A stretch of 64,000 bases of DNA, taken from NCBI GenBank assembly GCA_017622925.1, contig JAGAQC010000039.1, positions 27,572 through 91,571 of the forward strand, given 5' to 3'. The DNA comes from Ruminococcus sp. (lineage in GTDB: Bacteria; Bacillota; Clostridia; Oscillospirales; Ruminococcaceae). The notes under the pieces are model-generated. The model saw only the letters and a list, made by a program, of their open reading frames with translations, made no database searches and was not told the DNA's origin. Made by a program: the position numbers and the translations under genes. Shown here one piece after another: positions 59,972 to 64,000 of this stretch (its first letter is position 1; every line of letters starts with the position of its first letter).

Positions 59972-60815
59972 GCTTATTTCCACACTTCAATATTATTTCT
60001 CATTTCCCTTTGTGAGATACGCGCTTATCGTGGTACTGCTTATTGCGCTTTGCTCGTCCCTGCTCGGAGTTTCCCTTGTCTTGAAGCGATTTTCCTTTCT
60101 CGGCGACGGACTTTCCCATGTTGCGTTCGGAGCTATGGCAGTTGCGGCAGTTACGGGCATCACAAACAGAATGATAATAATTCTCCCTGTGACCGTACTT
60201 TCCGCCGTTCTTCTGCTGAGAACGGGACAAAACGCCAAAATCAAAGGGGACGCTTCAATTGCTGTTATCTCCGTGGGGGCGTTGGCAGTCGGCTATATGC
60301 TGATGAACCTTTTCCCCGTGTCGTCGAATATTTCGGCGGACGTATGCGGTTCGCTGTTCGGCTCGACCTCTATCCTTACTTTGGACAAGTCGGACGTATG
60401 GCTGTGCTTCATAATGTCGCTGATAGTTCTTGCCGCGTTCGTTCTTTTCTACAACAAGATTTTCAGCGTGACCTTTGACGAAAGCTTTTCCAAGGCAACG
60501 GGGATAAACTCCGACGGCTACAACCTCATGATAGCCGTTATTACTGCCGTTATCATCGTTATCGCCATGAATCTTGTGGGTTCTCTGCTTATTTCGGCTC
60601 TTATAATTTTCCCTGCCCTTTCCGCCATGAGACTTTTCAAAAGCTTCAAGAGCGTTACGATATGCTCGGCGGTCATTTCCGTCATATGCGCAGGCTCGGG
60701 AATCATTATGTCGCTTATTTTTTCAACTCCCGTCGGCGCAACTATCGTAGCGGCTGACCTTGCGGTTTTTCTGCTGTTTTCGGCGGTTTCCTCGGTCATG
60801 TTCAGAAAGAGATGA
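59964..60815 (+). CDS. znuB: Zinc ABC transporter permease, 283 aa
   Basis: ABC-3 family permease with eight to nine spans: MNELISTLQYYFSFPFVRYA at the start, LGVSLVLKRFSFLGDGLSHV (family signature), VGSLLISALIIFPALSAMRL, and an ATIVAADLAVFLLFSA end. ATG at 59964 with GAGG 9 nt upstream, inside the end of the ATPase gene. Last gene of the operon. Confidence 0.9.
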   Translation: MNELISTLQYYFSFPFVRYALIVVLLIALCSSLLGVSLVLKRFSFLGDGLSHVAFGAMAVAAVTGITNRMIIILPVTVLSAVLLLRTGQNAKIKGDASIAVISVGALAVGYMLMNLFPVSSNISADVCGSLFGSTSILTLDKSDVWLCFIMSLIVLAAFVLFYNKIFSVTFDESFSKATGINSDGYNLMIAVITAVIIVIAMNLVGSLLISALIIFPALSAMRLFKSFKSVTICSAVISVICAGSGIIMSLIFSTPVGATIVAADLAVFLLFSAVSSVMFRKR

Positions 60816-60832
60816 TAAGTACTAAAGCGAAC

Positions 60833-61026
60833 TAATATCGGGATTCCAAAGGGAACGTCCTCTCTTGCAGGGCGTTCCCTCTTTCCAAACAGTCAGCCTG
60901 ACTGTTTGGAAATTCACCCTTTGCGGAGCGCTTAAACGCTATGTGGGACTCTGTCCCACACCCTGCCAGAGGCGCTGCCTCCGGACTCCGCCAAAGGGAC
61001 ACCGTCCCTTTGGAATCCCGATATTA
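60833..61026. repeat. Multi-hairpin repeat, 194 bp (GGGAACGCCCTC family, full ends)
   Basis: The only copy with both ends intact: TAATATCGGGATTCCAAAGG at the left and its complement at the right. Between them lie the same GC-rich hairpins as at 14318. Confidence 0.85.
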
Positions 61027-61052
61027 AGTTGTTGACAGTGCTTAAATTAAAA

Positions 61053-61092
61053 ATCGCTTTAGTACTTTGATAATTTTCGATACTAAAGCGAT
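61053..61092. terminator. Terminator between the zinc operon and the FIST-EAL gene
   Basis: ATCGCTTTAGTA (61053-61064) and TACTAAAGCGAT (61081-61092), 12-bp stem. On the minus strand TTTTTAATTT follows; on the plus strand CTTATTTTAT. Confidence 0.75.
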
Positions 61093-61098
61093 CTTATT

Positions 61099-63624
61099 TT
61101 ATTGATCATGTTTTTCCGTCGGGTCCTCCATAGGCTTTGAGAAAAGGTAGCCCTGAGAATAGCGTATACCGTTGGCATGGATAATGTCCTGAATTTCCTG
61201 ATCCTCGATAAATTCCGCAACGATCTCCTTGTCGTGCTTTTTCGCCCAAAGAGAGATCATTTCAAGCAGCTCACGGGCGTAAATGTCGTTTTTGACATTT
61301 CTGACGATCTCGCCGTCTATTTTGATATAATCCGACTTCACCTTGAAAATATTCACTATATTGGAAAAGCCGCTGCCGAAGTCGTCAATAGCTATTTTTC
61401 CGCCCATCTGATGTATCTGCTCGACAAATTCCGTGATAAGCTGATAATCCTTTATCTCCTCGGTCTCCGTCAGCTCAAACACATAATTCTCGGGATGAGG
61501 GGCGTTTTTAAGGTATTTCAGAATAAAATGGACTATCTTATAATTGTAAATATCGCTGATATTGAGATTTATAGTTACCGTTTCATGGCGGTCACGGAAA
61601 TATTTCATTACCTTCATTATCATAAGATACGACATATCGGGATAAAAGCCGTACTCCTTAGCGATCTCCATAAAATCGCCGGGGTTGTAGACAGTCCCCT
61701 CCTCATCTCTTATCCGCATAAGCGATTCGTACATTTTTATTTTCCCGTCCGAATTATCCCTGATTCCCTGAAAAAACGGCACAACTCTGTCATTTGCCAC
61801 GGCATCGTTTAGAACTTTCAGCATTTTAAGACGTCGGGCGTGTATCTGTTCAAGTCCCAGATCGGAGGTGTAATGGTTAAAAAGAATATTTTTCGACCGC
61901 ATATTTACCAGCGTAAGCTCCGCCTTGTTTATCATATCCTCCTCGTGCATGACGATCGAAAACTCGGTCACAGGGATATATTCCGCAAAACGGTAATCCG
62001 ACACAACGTTCTGCAGCGACCGCATTTTGTCGGTAAACTCCCCGTCGCAGACATTCGGACTGCATGTTATGATAAGAGAAGTCTTTTTGTACACATAACA
62101 ACTGTAATCCTTGTCTTTTATAAAATCAATTATAGCCTTATAGAAGCGATTGAGGTACATATTGAACTTCGATTTGCTCATGAACGCGTTAAGAAGTCCC
62201 TCGTTGCGGAAGGTCAGCATACAGATCTTATCAAACCTGCCCATTCCGAAATCGAAAGAATATTTCGTAATATTGCTGATACCCGAATCGTCGTCCCTGA
62301 AAAGCGACTCCTCTATCTCGTGCTGACGTTTTGTAAGCTCCTCGTCAGCCTCAGCCGACTTGTTCACATTAATAAGATATTTAACTATATGTTCCTGTTT
62401 GTTTACAAGCTCGCCCGAATTTTTTCTGAGTATATCGGCGTCTATCCTTATCTTCACCGCGCTTTCAGCCAATGCCGCAACGGCGAAGGAGTAGTTGCAA
62501 TAGCAATTCGCGCCGTTCGTATTGCCTATTTCGCCTGCTACCAGCGCGCCGCTGAGATTGGTTTTCTCAAAGGGCATAAGCTCCCATTTGGCGCAGTTGC
62601 TGAAAAGCGACTGACGTGACACACAACTGTAGCCGAAAAGAGCCTCGGCAGGGTGAGTGCTTATATTGTTGCAGACGTCCTCGCAGACCTCTATGCTCTT
62701 TTGAATGCTTGAATAGGAGATACGCACTCTTTCGCCTGTTTTCGCCTCGCTGGGGACGAACATAACAGGCTCAGGCTCATCGGGGAAAACACGCTTTTCG
62801 TCGTTCTGCGGCGAATATGACAACGCCCACGGCATATCGCCGTGATCAGACCGTACAAGCGGAAAAAGGACGGTCATATCGTAATCCATCTTGCTGCCGA
62901 GGTCAATGCCGAGCTGCTTCTGATACCATTCAACGGCGTTCACACCGTCGATAGCCCTGATTATCATGCCGTCCGCATCTGTTATGGTATGCTGTATTCC
63001 CACCGGCTCGGTAACGTATATAAGGTCGCTGCATACTGTAAGCTGCTTTGAATCAATGACCGCAGCGGCAACGGAATCATCGGAAACGCCGTTATTATCG
63101 AAAACGAAAGCGTCCCTGCTTATGCTTACCTCGGGATTTTCAGTGGTATTGGCGATACCGCCCATGAGGTGAACGTTTCCGACACGGACGTTGATACGGT
63201 CAACAAAGCTGCCTACTTTTATAAAAGGGCGCGCAAAAAAGGTCAGCATAAACTGCGATCTGTCGGAAATTACTGCGTCAATGACCTTATCCGCAACGAC
63301 AGAGCCTCTCAGGTCACCGCCCTCGCTGTTGGAAAGGTCAACAAGGCACGTTTTGACTTCGCTGTTTAAAAGCTGTGTTACGGAAACCATGCAGCATTTC
63401 GTATGAATATCGCCCTCAAAAATAACGCCCGATGTAGAACTGCCGATAATACGAGCTTTCGGAAAATACCTCAGCAGCATCTCAACGAACCGCATTATAT
63501 TGTCGCGGCGGTGAATGCAGGTATGAACTCTTATAAAATAATCCTTATCAGCGGACAGCTCGGCTCTTTTTATCAGAGCCGCCATCTCCTGCTCGGTAGA
63601 ATACAAAAAATTTACACTATTCAA
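61099..63624 (-). CDS. FIST sensor plus EAL cyclic-di-GMP phosphodiesterase, 841 aa
   Basis: Residues about 5-390 are a FIST_N/FIST_C ligand-binding module (KARIIGSSTSGVIFEGDI, VHLMGGIANTTENPEV, LFGYSCVSRQ). The middle (about 430-590) may be a degenerate GGDEF relative. The EAL domain (about 600-835) has YESLMRI in place of EAL (the Glu is kept), INLNIS, FELTETE, IDDFGSGFSN, DYIKIDG, VAEFIED and SQGYLFSKP, so all metal and catalytic residues look present and it should break down cyclic-di-GMP. FIST domains are thought to bind amino acids. No signal peptide: cytoplasmic. TTG start at 63624, with GGAGG 8 nt upstream. Confidence 0.88.
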   Translation of the reverse strand: MNSVNFLYSTEQEMAALIKRAELSADKDYFIRVHTCIHRRDNIMRFVEMLLRYFPKARIIGSSTSGVIFEGDIHTKCCMVSVTQLLNSEVKTCLVDLSNSEGGDLRGSVVADKVIDAVISDRSQFMLTFFARPFIKVGSFVDRINVRVGNVHLMGGIANTTENPEVSISRDAFVFDNNGVSDDSVAAAVIDSKQLTVCSDLIYVTEPVGIQHTITDADGMIIRAIDGVNAVEWYQKQLGIDLGSKMDYDMTVLFPLVRSDHGDMPWALSYSPQNDEKRVFPDEPEPVMFVPSEAKTGERVRISYSSIQKSIEVCEDVCNNISTHPAEALFGYSCVSRQSLFSNCAKWELMPFEKTNLSGALVAGEIGNTNGANCYCNYSFAVAALAESAVKIRIDADILRKNSGELVNKQEHIVKYLINVNKSAEADEELTKRQHEIEESLFRDDDSGISNITKYSFDFGMGRFDKICMLTFRNEGLLNAFMSKSKFNMYLNRFYKAIIDFIKDKDYSCYVYKKTSLIITCSPNVCDGEFTDKMRSLQNVVSDYRFAEYIPVTEFSIVMHEEDMINKAELTLVNMRSKNILFNHYTSDLGLEQIHARRLKMLKVLNDAVANDRVVPFFQGIRDNSDGKIKMYESLMRIRDEEGTVYNPGDFMEIAKEYGFYPDMSYLMIMKVMKYFRDRHETVTINLNISDIYNYKIVHFILKYLKNAPHPENYVFELTETEEIKDYQLITEFVEQIHQMGGKIAIDDFGSGFSNIVNIFKVKSDYIKIDGEIVRNVKNDIYARELLEMISLWAKKHDKEIVAEFIEDQEIQDIIHANGIRYSQGYLFSKPMEDPTEKHDQ

Positions 63625-64000
63625 GCGATATTCCTCCTTTCCAAGAAATCATAACAGATATAGTGACCCTACTTGAAAATCAAGCATAACGGCGAATTTT
63701 TCAATCATTAATTCTATTATAGCATAATCCTCTGATTTTTTCAAGCATTTTTTGAAATTTTTTGTGTAAAAAGCACATTGCACAATATAATTGCCGCCGT
63801 TTTGTATATTTTTACAACCAACGGCGGCATTTACATAATCAAATTGTGTGGGGGACGCCGTCCCCCACACAATGCCAACAACTTAAGGTTTTTTAGCATT
63901 TACCCCGCAAATAACATCAATAAAAGCAACAAAGAAAATGATGCACAAAAACAAGCTGAAAGTTTGTGCAAAAAGCGAATTGACAAAACGAAAATGCCGA
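63625..64000. other. Non-coding end of the window with two strong hairpins
   Basis: Holds GCCGCCGTT/AACGGCGGC (63793-63830, 20-nt loop) and TGTGTGGGGGACG/CGTCCCCCACACA (63845-63871). The first looks like a terminator for a gene beyond the window. The second recalls the GC-rich hairpins of the repeats, with CAACTTAAGG following at 63878. No gene is supported. Confidence 0.55.

Noticed and set aside
1-64000. CRISPR array
   Set aside because: Repeats present are inverted, dispersed and of varied spacing; no run of equal short direct repeats with spacers and no cas gene.

Overview
The window looks like chromosomal DNA from a Clostridia (Firmicutes) bacterium close to Ruminococcus in the Oscillospiraceae. 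Several secreted proteins carry type I dockerin modules, which points to a cellulosome. There is a spo0A and a sigG, so sporulation genes are kept. Promoters follow the TTGACA-17-TATAAT pattern, ribosome binding sites are strong GGAGG types, and TTG and GTG starts occur. The species call is inference; there is no rRNA in the window.

Layout. (1) 1-9300 is mobile-element DNA on the minus strand beside ssrA. It holds an amidoligase / DUF4314 / class II glutamine amidotransferase operon ending in two micropeptides, then a module with a serine recombinase, a DUF927 ATPase and unknown proteins. An imperfect 25-bp direct repeat (2597 and 9209) brackets that module. (2) 9388-10904 carries ssrA (tmRNA) and spo0A. 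(3) 12312-18401 holds three diguanylate cyclases: one with a sugar-binding-protein-like sensor and two with extracellular carbohydrate-binding-like domains. (4) 18609-27498 holds a foldase-like lipoprotein, the aroB-aroA-aroC operon, a DUF4364 operon ending in a dockerin protein, two tiny genes and glyA. (5) 27610-32912 holds a tyrosine phosphatase, a run of small immunity-like proteins (one SMI1/KNR4), rarA and a methyltransferase. (6) 33082-42599 holds two dockerin proteins, one a leucine-rich-repeat/dockerin/serpin fusion, and a MoxR/DUF58/transglutaminase operon. (7) 43070-55994 holds an L,D-transpeptidase, an ECF-like sigma factor with a membrane partner, an SDR reductase, an LTA-synthase-like enzyme with a hotdog thioesterase, an HtrA protease, a cobalamin adenosyltransferase, a dockerin metalloprotease, a YitT protein and sigG. 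(8) 56351-63624 holds a MATE transporter, tRNA-Ala(GGC), a zinc ABC transporter with a Fur/Zur-type operator, and a FIST-EAL phosphodiesterase.

Two themes link the genes. Cyclic-di-GMP signalling is tied to outside sugars: three GGDEF proteins with sugar- or carbohydrate-binding sensors and one EAL protein. Secreted dockerin proteins (a protease, a serpin fusion, proteins of unknown function) fit a cellulosome.

Intergenic DNA is rich in repeats that form long hairpins. One superfamily of about 160 bp has different arms from copy to copy but keeps the same apical hairpin, whose stem changes with compensation. One copy lies in frame inside the start of a secreted dockerin gene. A second element keeps its flanks while its 23-25 bp hairpin stem diverges. 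Together with the amidoligase/micropeptide operon, these are the best candidates for undescribed biology here.
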